From: Sarcophilus harrisii
Lineage: Eukaryota > Chordata > Mammalia > Dasyuromorphia > Dasyuridae
Assembly: GCF_902635505.1 (NCBI RefSeq)
Contig: NC_045427.1
Location: 213,914,422-213,978,421, forward strand
Length of the DNA: 64,000 nucleotides
Direction: 5' to 3'
Shown here: in pieces, positions 37,400 to 48,482 of the stretch
Position numbering within the stretch: position 1 is the first letter of the stretch
Layout of the letters: every line of letters starts with the position of its first letter
Made by a program: the position numbers and the translations under genes
Notes under the pieces: generated by a model
Told to the model about the DNA's origin: nothing
Seen by the model: the letters and a program-made list of their open reading frames with translations, nothing else
Databases searched by the model: none

Positions 37400-38470
37400 A
37401 GTTTTAGAAAAGGAAAATTGAATGTATCTTGCTTCCCTTGCTACCATTATGTGCAGTCTTTGTCTGATTCTCTGCTCATCTCTTCTTAACCCATCCCCCT
37501 CCAAGGGGATTCACCCTAGACCTTCACAGATACCTCTACCTTAACTAAATGGCAGAGATAATTGATAAGGTTTCTGGCTTTGAACACAGAATACGGTTCC
37601 AACAGAAACTTAATCAAAGGCCTGTGATGCTGTTTAGTATTCCATCCTACTCTTTAGTCCTCCCTGACCTGGGAAAAATTGTTAGGCTGAAGGCAGAACT
37701 CAGCACCTATTCTTTTCCCACCCTTCTTCCCTGGTTTAAGAATTAAAAAAAAAAAAATCGATAGCTCACTGAGTAATTCTTTTTTGTATAACTTTCATCT
37801 TCCCGGGGTAATGGAGTCATCAAAATATGCCCCCTTTGGTATGGGGATTTCCTGGGGTCCAAGACTATCTGCTTTTAATTCCTCAATTAAAAGGGCCTGG
37901 ACCTTTAGGCATCTAGAGAAGTACTCATGGTAGGGAGCTTTCGGGAAAAAGAGGATCAGTTCCGTGGATTCATTTGGTCCTTGTTGCCCATGAGGACAGC
38001 CTTTGGACCCGGTCTCTGGCTGCACACCTGGAAGCGTGGGCTATTCGAGCTGTGTGCCAACTGTATTGTCCCCTCTCTACAATTCAGATTCCTCTTCTGC
38101 TGAGACTGGGGGAAAGGAAGCCGTGGTAAGAACCACGGACAGCTCCACAATTTTGCTGTTGGTTTGCTTTTAGGTTTCCCCTTCTCGGCAAGGAAACATT
38201 TCCCTTATTAGTAGAGGTTTTCCCCCGGGAGCAGGGCGCAGAAGGGGAAGATGCTGTTTACTTAATTGGAAACGGTGCGAGGTCTGCCTGGGTCCTTCGG
38301 TCCCACCCCTCTATCCCTGCGGACTCTAGGTTCCTTCCTGGGAGCTTACCCCTAGAGGTAGCCGGCGGTATTTCCATGCAGGGGGTCTCGTCCCGGGTGA
38401 GGAGGAGGGGGGCAGTGCGCTCCTCGCCCCGCAGCGAGCTGCGGTTCTGTCAGTTCATCTACAGTCAGTG
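37400..38470. other. MPV17-UCN intergenic region
   Basis: About 1.1 kb between the MPV17 polyadenylation site and the UCN promoter. No gene or clear repeat is seen. GC content rises from about 38200 into the UCN CpG island, so the right part is probably distal UCN promoter. Confidence 0.5.
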
Positions 38471-38482
38471 CATGTCCTTCGC

Positions 38483-38540
38483 TGACGTCAATCGGAGCTG
38501 CCCCGTCCCTATATAAATCTGGCAGCAGCCCCGGGACACT
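38483..38540 (+). promoter_or_regulatory. UCN: UCN core promoter: CRE and TATA box
   Basis: A perfect CRE TGACGTCA at 38483-38490 lies about 20 nt upstream of a TATA box, TATATAA, at 38510-38516. Transcription should begin near 38540. CRE plus TATA is the known arrangement of mammalian urocortin and CRH promoters and fits cAMP/CREB-responsive expression. Confidence 0.85.
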
Positions 38541-38657
38541 ACCCGCCTTCCCCAGGCACTGGCAACCAGCCCCGGGCTCCCGGACTCCGGTTCCATTGGG
38601 ACAGTGACCGAAGCTCTGCTGCCCGGCCCCCCCACGGCAACACCCTCGGAGAAACCA
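38540..38657 (+). other. UCN: UCN noncoding exon 1
   Basis: 5' UTR exon from the predicted start to the donor AAACCA then GTGAGT at 38658. The intron runs to the acceptor TGCCTCCCAG at 39031-39040, giving an intron of 383 nt; exon 2 starts at 39041, 26 nt before the ATG. The one-intron layout with coding sequence only in exon 2 is that of the CRF family. Confidence 0.75.
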
Positions 38658-39066
38658 GTGAGTGGCTCGTTGGGAGCGCACCGACCCCCGCCGGCGCCTC
38701 CCGGACCGGCGCTTCCTTGCTTGCTCTCCCGGCTGCTTTGCTGGGAGCCTAGTCCCCTTCCCGGGCGGGCGGGGAGGTGGGATGGTTCCGCCGCGGGACG
38801 TGTCCCAGCCCGCATCTCCCATCGAAGAGAAAAGGGTGGCTGGGGCGTGCGTCGGGCTTCAGCCGCTATCGGGGCACGCGGCGGACGCGGTCGGGCAGGG
38901 CACGCGGTGCCCGAGCTTGCGATGGGGGGATATGCTGGGGGACGAGTGGCCAGGGCCCGGGGCAGCGCTGAGCCCGCCGCCCCCCAGCCCCCCACCAGCC
39001 AGCCCTCCGCGAGCCCTACCCTTGTGTGTGTGCCTCCCAGGGACCCGCAGCGGCGGCACCCACGCC

Positions 39067-39456
39067 ATGAGACGGCCGGGGCGCACGGTTCTGTGGGCGG
39101 CACTGCTGCTGCTCTCGCTCCAGCTGCGCCCGAGCACCTGCAGCCGGGGGCCTCTAGAGGCCGTGTCCCCCCGGGACGAGGGTCTGGACCGGAGTTTGCG
39201 GTGGAGTCCCAGGAGTCCGGCCGGGGGAGCCCGTGCCCTCCTCCTCCTGACCGAACGTTTCCCGCGTTTGGCCGCTGGGACAGGCGCCCTCTTCTCGCCC
39301 CTAAGCTACCGCTCCAAACCCAAACGGGACGAATCTCCCGTTTCCATCGACCTGACCTTCCACCTGATGAGGACCCTGTTGGCACAGGCACGGTCGCAGA
39401 GCCAGAGGGAGCAAGCCAAGCAGAACCGGATCATCCTGGACTCGGTGGGCAAGTGA
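39067..39456 (+). CDS. UCN: Urocortin precursor
   Basis: Prepropeptide of 129 aa for a CRF-family neuropeptide that activates CRF receptors 1 and 2. It begins MRRPGRTVL with a signal-peptide core WAALLLLSLQL. The propeptide ends at a basic site, KPKR, before a predicted 40-residue mature peptide starting DESPVSIDLTFHLMRTLL and ending RIILDSV, followed by GK, which gives C-terminal amidation. The family core SIDLTFHL and the QNRII segment are intact. Compared with human, the start is DESPV rather than DNPSL, and the helix centre reads LLAQARSQ rather than LLELARTQ. The whole coding part lies in a GC-rich island, so long open frames in other frames and on the minus strand are composition artefacts. 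Confidence 0.96.
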   Translation: MRRPGRTVLWAALLLLSLQLRPSTCSRGPLEAVSPRDEGLDRSLRWSPRSPAGGARALLLLTERFPRLAAGTGALFSPLSYRSKPKRDESPVSIDLTFHLMRTLLAQARSQSQREQAKQNRIILDSVGK

Positions 39457-39613
39457 ACCCGGCCTGGCCAACCCCGTTCTGCCCGCTGGGACCTAAGGGG
39501 CGGCGCCGTCTTGGGTCTTGGGACCGGTCTCGGAGCCAGTCTTGGAAGCCCCCGGAACTGTGCGCGGCGCGGCCGGGGCCGGCTCCCTTCTGAGGACCAT
39601 GCTTCTGTCTTCT

Positions 39614-39619
39614 AATAAA
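39614..39619 (+). terminator. UCN: UCN polyadenylation signal
   Basis: AATAAA 158 nt after the stop codon; the following stretch is T- and G-rich. Confidence 0.85.
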
Positions 39620-40135
39620 AGCGTTGAAGAGTCGGTGTCTCCCTCTTTGGGGCGGGGGCCGAGGGGGGGGGGCGGACACCGCGCTGAGATCCTGGCTCAA
39701 ACCCCTCTGCAGAGCCAGACCCAAACCCTTTCTGTGGAACCCCTTCCGACTAGCCTAGAGTAAGGGGAAGCGGGGACAGATCCCTCTCCGACTCTCAGAA
39801 ACCCGTTACAAATCCATTTCCCAATCCTAGACCCCGCTGAAAGCTGACCCTCAGGGTTTCGGGGCTATCAGTCGGTCTACAATCCCGCCCGCGCCAAACC
39901 TGAGTAAGCAGTGACCCGCAGCCCCCTCCCTCTGTCTCCAGCTAAGGTCTGACCTGGGTAGAGCTTCTTCCCTGGGTGGTTGAGAGACCCCAACTTAAAA
40001 AGAGACCGCGAGGGAGCGGGGCTACAGTGATCTTTGGGAGTGGGGAAAATAGAGCGCGCGATCGGGGATTGGGCACGGGGCCGCGAGGCTACGGGGACAC
40101 AAGCAGAGAATTCGGACCCCAGAAGGCAAACATCC

Positions 40136-40141
40136 TTTATT
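40136..40141 (-). terminator. TRIM54: TRIM54 polyadenylation signal
   Basis: TTTATT on the plus strand, AATAAA on the minus, 512 nt after the TRIM54 stop. About 520 bp separates it from the UCN signal, so the two genes end tail to tail. Confidence 0.75.
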
Positions 40142-40652
40142 GAGCCTCAGGGCAGCTGGGAGACGCGTTCTCTCCCCTGTCTTCGGAGTTTTTCTTCTGT
40201 GCCTGCCGGAACCGCGGAGGTTTTCTTAAGGCGCTCCGCGCAGACCTGTTTCAAGGGAAAGGCTAGGTGGGTGGGCGCTTTAAAGAGGTGCCGAGAGGAC
40301 CCCAGACGCTGCACCCAACTCAGTGTAGACCAGAAGACACTGAACCTCCCCTCTGGTGCAGTGCTTGAACAGCATCTCCCACAACCAACCCCTTAGAAAA
40401 GGCCGGGAGAGGGAAAGGATAGAGAGGACATTATTCTTCAGAAACTCCGGGCTCTGGGATATAGGGGCAAGAGAGGCACTTGCTTCCCAGAGGGTTTGAT
40501 CCCTTAGCTTCCCCGGATACTTTAGCTCTATGGCTGCTGGAAACCAGTCGAGAAGGGCCAATCCACCACCTGCTTGAGCTCTGACCCCCTATTATTTTTA
40601 CTGCATCAGTCTTTGGAAAGGCATTTCAACAACCTACTAGGGCTCATTTACC

Positions 40653-43600
40653 CTAAGTAGAAGCCTCCAGTTTCTCTTCCTCAGCGCCGGCACTGCCATC
40701 TTCGCCTTCCAGCACCAACTCCTCTTCTTCTTCCTCCCCAGAACCCCCTGGGGCAAATATAAAAATTATAATTACATAGGCTTGGACTCTATCATCTCCA
40801 ATCTTCAGCTCCTTCATGTCCCTTTAATTAGCTCCAAACTGAACTGGACAACATGATTTAGAGGGTGCAGAACTATCTACCTATCTGATGCCTACTATCA
40901 GATAGGGTTCAAAATCCTGGGTTCAAATCCTATCATTGAGACTTACTTCTTGTGCCACCTTGGACAATTCACTTCACCTTGCTGGAACTCAGTTTCCTTA
41001 GGTGTAAAAAGAGGGAGGGGATTGAACTAGATGACCTTTAAGGTCCCTTCTACTTCTAGAGTTATCATCTTATGATACTGGTTCTATCTGTGTGACTTTA
41101 GATGAGTCACATCTCTGAGTTTCAATTTCCTAAAAGGAAAATAAGAGAGTGGGAGGAGATGACCTCAAAGGTCCCTTCTCTCTCTAAATCTATGATCATA
41201 TCTCAGTAAATTACCTCCAATTCACCACCACCACCCCCTTCTCTTTCCTTTGGTCCAAGCACTTCAGCCTATCGGTTTCTCCCCAGGTCTCTCACCAGTC
41301 TGGAAGTCGATTGTCCGGAGCATCTCAGCCACATGTTCCACATTCACTGAGAACTGTTCCATGCTTTCATAGCCTGGTTCTGGCCGACCAGCCAACTCCA
41401 CCTTTGCCATGTCCCCAACCCTACAACAGTGGGCTCAACTCAACCCTGAGATGCCCTTAAGGAGGTCTCCTTCATTGAGACTCCTAAGCCTGCCCTGATC
41501 CTCCAGCCCAGGCCCCAAAATGGACCCCCCCATCCCTTCTTGCTCCCGGCAGGACAGCTCAGACACAGATCATCACATACACATATATTCTCTTCCTCCC
41601 TCTTCCTCTTTACCAATCTCTGCAGCCCGATTAAGAGTGAAACCCAACACAGCAGACTCACTTTTTAATCAGCTCCTTGGCCTGCTACAGGGGGGAAAGA
41701 GAAAGCAAAAGTGAGCCTAACAGATGACTCCCTCACCGGCCTAACCTAAGCATAATCTCAGGAGCATATCCCACCCCGCTCCCTCTCTAACAGTCACTAA
41801 GACCTTCTGCTCCTGTAGTTGCCCCACCTGGAGGTAGAGAGCCATCTGTGGCTCCTCCATGGACTGAATGGCAGATTCCACAAGCTTGCTCGAGGCCTCC
41901 AAATGGTCTCCATATTGACGGATGAGCCCTCGAATCCGCTGAAGCTTTTCCTCCTGCTCCCGGGCCAGGACCTGAAGCAATTCTGCTTTCCTCTCTTCCA
42001 GCACCGCACACAGCGTCTCAAACCTCTGTCCCAGTAGCTGCTTCTGCCTGCGGCTATTGTCCTGAGGTTGGGGTGGAGATGTGGGAAGGGGGAGTCTTTC
42101 TGAGAGCCAAGGGTCTCAGGCACCCAGAAAAAGCCCAGAGGGACTCCTGGAACCCACGCTATCAGGGCCCGCCCTGAGTCAGCTACCACAGAGAGTCACA
42201 GAGCTGAGGGGCGTCACATACCCACGTGCATTCATAGATGCAACCTACCCCACACAGGATTGATCCCACCTAATAGTCTAACCTCCAAGGCGGGGAGGGA
42301 GAGAGGGAGGGAAGAAGAGCTGGAGAGATCAAAGAGGGCCAGGGAAAGGCACAAGAAGCAGTTCTTCAACACACAAAGGAATTCCTGGTCCTGATCCCGT
42401 GTCTTGTGCACTTTTCTCTGCCCATTTCCCCACCAGATTCCCTGTTTACCATAGCAGCAGTCCCTCGCCCCGTCCACCACTTCCCCTGAAGGTGCCCCAC
42501 ACTTACCTCAATAGTCTGGCACACCTCTTCCATCTGAGTAATGACTGCTTGGACCCGGTCATTTCCAGCTACCAGCATGGCAATGCCGTCGCTCAGCTCA
42601 CTCTGCCACGTAGGTCAGGAGCAAAGTGATTCTATACCTAGGTATTCCCACTTCTAGGTGAAGACACCCCCACCCTTTAGACACATAGCCAATGACGGTC
42701 AGCAACAGAAGCAGTGAAGGGATTTTTGCCTGGGGAGGGTATCCTTAGGAAACTACTTAAGAAAATCTAACCCAGGGAAGTTGTTTTCAGAGGCTATAAA
42801 AGGAGGGAGGTGGCTCTCGGGCATTTTGAACCAAATTTGGAGGTTGTGGGAAGGTGGGTGGAGGATGGTTCCATAGCTCGGAGTTTGGGGAAGACAGGGA
42901 CCTCCAGACCACGTCTCTGTGCTCACACTGGAGGGTTTTACCTTCTGGCGTTTGTAGATGTTGGGCAGAGGGGCCACCTCGCAGTCCTTATGAGCACCGA
43001 ACACCTTGCAGAGGGAGCAGGTGGGCACCTCGCAGCTCAGGCAATAGATGTTAATCTTCTCCTCCTCGTGCTCTTCGCACATCAGGTGCTGCTCTGCTTT
43101 AGAATGCAGAGGCCTGGGCAGTGGTAGCAGAGGGATCATCGGGGAGAACCGGGGGTTAACAAAGACAGGTTTGAACAGATGAGAAAGTACAGCCAAAAGG
43201 TGACTGCTGAAGCCAGCCAGAACAGAAGGCAGGAGCTGGGCTATATGTCTGGAACCTTTGTCTAATCTCTTAAACAATTCCAGGACAATGGCCCTCCCCA
43301 GGTCTGCCAAACAGATTGTGTAGGAGGAAGAGGTTAGAGACTGGATCTGTGATTTCGTTGATTTAGTGAACTGTCATATGAGGAAACTCCCTCTACCAGT
43401 ACAGGTTAGAACTTCTGTAACAGAAAGTTTTCAAGAGCTCCGAGAGCATGATTTGTCCAGGCTCACATAACCAGAAGACATTCAGAAGGGGGCTTAAACG
43501 TAGGTGTTCCTGGATGCAAAGTTAGCTCCTTTTATCTACAAGTTATGGGTAGAAATAAGGGCTGAGATTGACACTTGAATTCATTCTCCTCAAGGGCCAA

Positions 43601-46600
43601 TTGTATTCACCTTCGTTTAAGGTCTGAGATCATCTCCTAAATCATTCAAGTTAGCTAGAAAGCAAATGTGTACCATTGGACGCAAAAGTATCTCTCTATC
43701 ATGCACACTTTTTCAATGGATCCTCAAGTTCCTGGTTGTGTGCTCCCTTGAATGATGCACAAGTCACCCTCAACTTTGGGTGCCCCTTTTCCATGAATTC
43801 TGTCAATCTTCCCTTAGGGATCCACCAAACTCACTGGATTCTTTCCTCAAGTTTGTTTTTGTTATTTTCCCTGATTGCATTGCTGCCAATGGAGGAGTAT
43901 ATAAATAAATAAATAAATTTTTTGAGGCAATTGGGGTGAAGTGACTTGCCCAGGATCCCATAGCTAGGAAGTGGTAAGTGTCTGAGGCCAGATTTAAACT
44001 CAGGTCCTCCTGACTTCAGGGCTGGTGCTTTATCCACTGTGCTATCTAGCTGCCCCCATATTTTCTTATCCTTCTCTTTCTTAGTACATGTCAGGCCCAT
44101 CTTCTTTCCTAGCCTTTCATCTCTCTGACATTATCTCATTTAGTTCTGGGATGCTAATGTATTATGCTCCCCATACTTCTCTCCATGATCCTTTGACTAA
44201 TCCTCAAAATGAATTCTTCAGAGCTATGGTATTCTTCAAGTCATCACCAGGAATGATTGCCAGAAGAATATTGGAACTAACAAAATGGCCCCTTTTTAGG
44301 GAGAAATTTGGGAGTCATTCCCAAAGGCATTCTAGTCTGCTCTCCTTTAGCTTGTTCATTTTTTGGTCCCCGCTCATTGTCTATGCAGTGTCCATACAAA
44401 TATAGGTACTAATGGGCCAGATTTATGGATTGCCCATCCAACTGTCCATCAACTCAATAGACATTCTTCATCTACCTGATTGTTCAGAATATCACATGCA
44501 TTCTAACCTTAAGTGTTTCTCAAGGTTCTAGGCCCTCTTTTTTTCTGTTATTGTTCTATATTTCTTCACTTGATAAACTATCAGCTCCCCTGCCTTTAAG
44601 TACCATCTCAATCCTGATGACTCAAATCTGCCTGTCTTGCAACAATCTCTCTACAATTCACTCATTTCAGTCTTGTCCAACTCTCTGTGACCCCATTTCA
44701 GATTTTCTTGGCAAATAGTTGTTTGCAATTTCCTTCTCCAGTTCATTTTTTGCAGATGAGGAACTAAGGCAAACAGGTCAAATAACTTGCCCAGAGATAC
44801 ACAGCTCATAAGTGTCTGAGGCTGGGTTTAAACTTAGTTCTTCATCCTCTATCCTCCTACCTGCCCTTCCCAATCTGATCTCACATCTTCAACTGCCTTT
44901 CAGACATCTTGAACTAGATATCCATCAATCATCTTAAACTCCAAATCCGAACTTATTGTCTTTCTTTCCCCAGCCCCCCTCCCTATCTTCCATGTTATCA
45001 TAGAAGGCAACACCTAGGCTTGAAACCTATGAGTCATGATGGATTCTCTACTCTCATTACCCACCATGTCTGAGCTGTCACAAATTTTGCTCTTGCAACA
45101 TCTCTCCAATATGTTCCCTTCTCTCCCCTGATAATGCCATCATCCTGGTACAAGCCCTCAACACCTTAAACCCACATTATTGCAATAGCAAGCTATTGGG
45201 TAGCCTTCCTCAGTCACTGAAGTGATTTTCCTAAAACTCATGTCCATTCACATCATCCCAATCCCCCTCTCAATAAACTCCAGCTACTTCCTGTTGCCTC
45301 TCAAATCAAATACAAAGTGCTCTCTTTAACATTCAAAGTCCTTCATAACCTAGTCCTTTCCTAACCTTTCATTATTCTTACACATTATTCCCTGATGTAC
45401 TCTTTAATACAGTGGCACCAGACTATTCTATAAACAAGAACTCACATGTCTTGGCTCCGGGGATTTTCTCTGGCTTTTTCCCATACCTGAAATGCTCTCC
45501 CCACTCCCCTCTACTCTGATTACTGACCTCCTGGGCTTCCTTCAAGTCCTAAGTGAAATCTCACCTTCTAAAGAAAGCCTTCCCCTTAGAATTCCAATAC
45601 CTTCTCTCTATTAATTATTTCCTATTTTCTCATATATAGCTTGCTTTGTATATATTTGTTTGCATAGTTTCTCCCCTACTAGATTGTAATTCCCTTGAGA
45701 ATAGGGACTGTCAAAGAGAAAAGGACCCATATGTGCAAAAATGTTTGTCATAGTTTTTCCTTTTTTTTTTGCAAAGAACTGGAAAATGAGTAAATCCCAA
45801 TCAATGGGGGGGGGGGGGAATAGCTGAATATGTTATGGTATATGAAAGTAATGGAATATTATTATTCTATAAAAAAGTGATGAACAGGCTGAATTTAGAA
45901 AGATCTTGAAAGATTTACATGAATTAATGCTGAGCAAAACAAGCAGAACCAGGAAAAGATGTACACAGCAACAGCAAGATTGTGCAACAATCAACTATGA
46001 TGGATTTGTTTTTTCTCAGCAGTTCAGTGATCCGAGGGAACCCCAATAAATTTTGGAAAGAAAATGCTATCCAAATGCAGAGAAAGAATTATGGAGACTG
46101 AATGTAAATCAACACATGTGTATGTTCACTTTTTTTCCATTTTCTTCTGGTTTTTTTTTTCTCTCATGGTTTTTCCCTTTTGTTTTGATTTTTCTTTCCC
46201 AATATGACTCATAAGGAAATATGTAAAAAAAAAAATTAAGTTGTTTCTACATGTAATTGGGGAAAATAAAAATTTTAAATAAGTAAAAATAAATAAAAAA
46301 TAAAAAAGATAATAGGTAATGTTTTTACCTCTTTTTGTATCCCCAGAACCTAGTACAGTGCCTGGCATGTAGTAGGTGCTTAATAAATATTTATTGAATG
46401 AATGAATGATAGCATCTATATTTGTGGCTAACTTTCCATTAGTCCAGATTCTATGAAGTCCATACCAGGATTTATTTAAACATTGTATTTTTTCCCAAGA
46501 CCTACCACAAGTATCAGCAAACAGTAGGTACTTTGTAAATGCTGAATATGAATCTACAGAACATTAAGGGAGAAAATTAGGACTCACCGTGAAGACTCCT

Positions 46601-46760
46601 GCTTGTAAATGTCAATGATGTTCTCCACCAGCAGATTGCGCTGCAGTCCATACACACCATGTCTGTCCAGGACAACCTCATGCCTACAGGATGGGCAACG
46701 GAACCGTCCCCCTGAGGACACTGTGGTGGAACCCCGGGATTGCCACAGAGGATTTGAAGC
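40653..46760 (-). CDS. TRIM54: TRIM54 (MuRF3), exons 2-8, 5' exon outside window
   Basis: Muscle RING-finger protein that binds microtubules and sarcomere proteins and acts as an E3 ubiquitin ligase in striated muscle. Coding exons on the minus strand: 46760-46588, 43113-42942, 42602-42507, 42061-41828, 41684-41662, 41420-41296 and 40747-40653. They total 918 nt, 305 aa plus stop; with the usual 56-codon first exon the protein would be about 361 aa (human 358). The first exon here carries the end of the RING ([20 protein letters not shown]) and the family linker. The next is the B-box ([20 protein letters not shown], then [13 protein letters not shown]). A coiled coil follows ([20 protein letters not shown]), then the COS-box segment ([16 protein letters not shown]) and an acidic tail ([20 protein letters not shown]). 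All junctions are GT-AG and in phase. The first exon was not found before 64000, so intron 1 exceeds 17 kb. Confidence 0.95.
40895..41205 (+). repeat. Two adjacent THER/MIR-type SINE pieces
   Basis: Both carry the tail wording GATGACCTTTAAGGTCCCTT and GATGACCTCAAAGGTCCCTT, at about 41030-41049 and 41159-41178, each after a core with a CCTAAGG- or CCTAAAAGG-type A-rich stretch. They lie in the last TRIM54 intron, antisense to the gene. Confidence 0.65.
41662..41684 (-). CDS. TRIM54: TRIM54 23-nt microexon
   Basis: Bounded by TGTAG and GTGAGT on the minus strand. Encodes QAKELIK plus two bases of the next lysine, matching the QAKELINKV segment of the human protein. It restores the phase between the coiled-coil exon and the COS-box exon. 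Confidence 0.92.
43350..43545 (-). repeat. MIR fragment in TRIM54 intron
   Basis: Minus-strand core: GATTTGTCCAGGCTCACATA then ACCAGAAGACATTCAGAAGG. Confidence 0.5.
43912..44058 (-). repeat. tRNA-derived marsupial SINE
   Basis: Well kept: GAAGTGACTTGCCCAGGATC, GTGTCTGAGGCCAGATTTAA, CTATCTAGCTGCCCC at the tRNA-like head. Minus orientation, sense to TRIM54. The short AAAT repeat at its left is next to its tail. Confidence 0.85.
44645..44876 (-). repeat. tRNA-derived marsupial SINE inside L2
   Basis: Contains AACTCTCTGTGACCCCATTT, TTGCAGATGAGGAACTAAGG and ACTTGCCCAGAGATACACAG. Minus orientation. Confidence 0.75.
45725..46305 (+). mobile_element. Older L1 3' part inside L2
   Basis: Sense L1 with the ORF2 end (CATATGTGCAAAAATGTTTG) and an older 3' UTR ending in an AAATAAAAAAT-type tail. 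It separates the two parts of the surrounding L2. Confidence 0.75.
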
Positions 46761-48274
46761 CTGCAGGAGGAGGAAAGGAATTAGAAGCTCTGAGGAACAA
46801 CAACAGCATTGACACATCATCAGACCACAGTTAAACATGGAAGGAACAGAGATCGTCAAAAACTCAGGGCTAGGAGAGGCAATAAGGTAAAGAAGTTTTC
46901 TCCAAGCCATTCCTTTATTTCTTCAAGCAATCATATATTAAGTGCCTACTGTGTACCAACCACTATGCTAAGTGTTAGAAAAATTATAGACATTTAAGTC
47001 ACGGACCCTGTCTTCATAGAATTTACAACCAATCCATGAGAGATTGTGAAAGATGGGAGTTATAAATATATCTCTGTTAGATAGTAATGTGTGAAAAATA
47101 ATTCATTTTTCTAATTCTATTCTAATTCTAATCAGTATTCTATTCTATTCTATTCTAATCTATTCTAATCAGTATTAATTAGTTTGATATTTTATATAAA
47201 TCATAAAGGGATAATTAGATAAGACAGATTCTTTTAGTTGACCTTCATGGACCTCAAACTTTAAAATAGTGTTTACAATTTGCTTACCAAATTATGAGGC
47301 TCACTTGCACAACCACAAGAATGCTGACAGAGATATCGGATCCCAGTTTACTCAAATTCCATGTCCAAACCCAACACGGGTGGGATGCCTTGATTCTTTG
47401 GAAAGTTCCCCCAACTTATTTTTGTACCTCTGGACCACATTCTCTTGCCCAACATGAACAGATGAACCACTTAGTGGAGATGCTCCCTGCTTCGTCCAAC
47501 TGTGACACTCCCCACCTCCAGTTTCCCTCCTTCCCTCCTCCCCCCAGCCCTTTCCCTCCCCACCTTCCTGGCTGATATGGCCTTTTTGGCCCTCAAAAGC
47601 AAGGTGTATCAACCAGTGAAATTATATATTCTACCATGTCTCTTTGGTATATTTTGGATGTCAAGCCCTATAAAAAACAAAGTCCTCGGGACCAGGAGCC
47701 TCTTAGACCATGAAGAGGGTCTGCGTTTCATTCCTTAGATGAGACCATGGACATTTATATAAAGCTATTGGCTCAGAGCTCTGCCTCAGTGGTTTTCTTG
47801 GAGATTGGGCAAATTTAATCCCCCCCTCAATGAAATCACAAATTATATTCTCCACATAACGATTAGAATTTATTCCCTTCTAATAGTCAATCTCCTGAAA
47901 GAAACCCAGGACAGGTAGATCGCAGAGAATGTTCCTACTCTTTCCTCCTGCTAACAGGTGTCCTATTACCTCCATAGTGAGGGCATGTTCTTCCTTAGCT
48001 CTAATGAAGGAGCAGAGCAGTGACTTCCCTTTCGTTGTTGCCAGCTACATCTCAGGCTCACTCCCGGGGGAGCAGGGAGTCACAGAGCTGACAAGAGGCT
48101 GAGGTAGCGAGCTGGGGCTGGAGTCTCTCTCTCTGAATGGCTGCTGTTTCCCAAGCTCTACAGCCTGAAGTAGTTCGATAGGTGTTCCTTCTCCCACCGG
48201 ACTGAGGCTATAATAACAAGTACTGGGGGAACCTCAGACCAAACTAAGGAGTTCCCCATCACTTTGATGAGATG

Positions 48275-48482
48275 ATTGCTGCCGTTCATTTATAACTGAC
48301 TATTTGACCCCCCCTTGGGGTTTTCTTGGCCAAGATGCTGCAGGGATTTGCCATTTCCTTATGCAGCTCATTTTACAGATGAGGAAACTGAGGCAAACTA
48401 GGTCACACAGCTAGAAAGTGTCTGAGGTCTGTCTTCCTGACTCCAGGGCCTGTGCTCTGTACACTCTGTCCCACCTGTTATT
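48275..48482 (-). repeat. tRNA-derived marsupial SINE
   Basis: GGGTTTTCTTGGCCAAGATG, TTTACAGATGAGGAAACTGA and AGTGTCTGAGGTCTGTCTTC in the usual order; minus orientation. Confidence 0.75.

Larger units (their letters stand above)
44510..46412 (+). mobile_element. L2 LINE remnant, split by a SINE and an L1
   Basis: Old L2 in sense orientation. Recognisable steps: AGGTTCTAGGCCCTC near 44524, ACCATCTCAATCCTGATGAC near 44602, TTGCAATAGCAAGCTATTGG near 45180, CCTGAAATGCTCTCCCCACT near 45486, TTGAGAATAGGGACTGTC near 45695, then after an L1 the tail GTGCCTGGCATGTAGTAGGT at 46358 and the terminal TGAATGAATGAATGA. A tRNA-SINE (44645-44876) and an L1 (45725-46305) interrupt it. Confidence 0.75.

Noticed and set aside
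38465-39593. Long open frames of 308 aa (minus) and 329 aa (plus) over the UCN locus
   Set aside because: They lie in a GC-rich island where stops are rare, overlap the real UCN frame, show no domain and are full of low-complexity proline, glycine and arginine.
43912-44058. Possible functional tRNA gene in the SINE head
   Set aside because: The tRNA-like part is diverged and continuous with the SINE body and tail; no intact cloverleaf can be drawn.
47352-47612. Open frames near 47.3-47.6 kb as a possible TRIM54 first exon
   Set aside because: Neither frame holds the RING cysteine pattern expected of exon 1, and no suitable donor follows.
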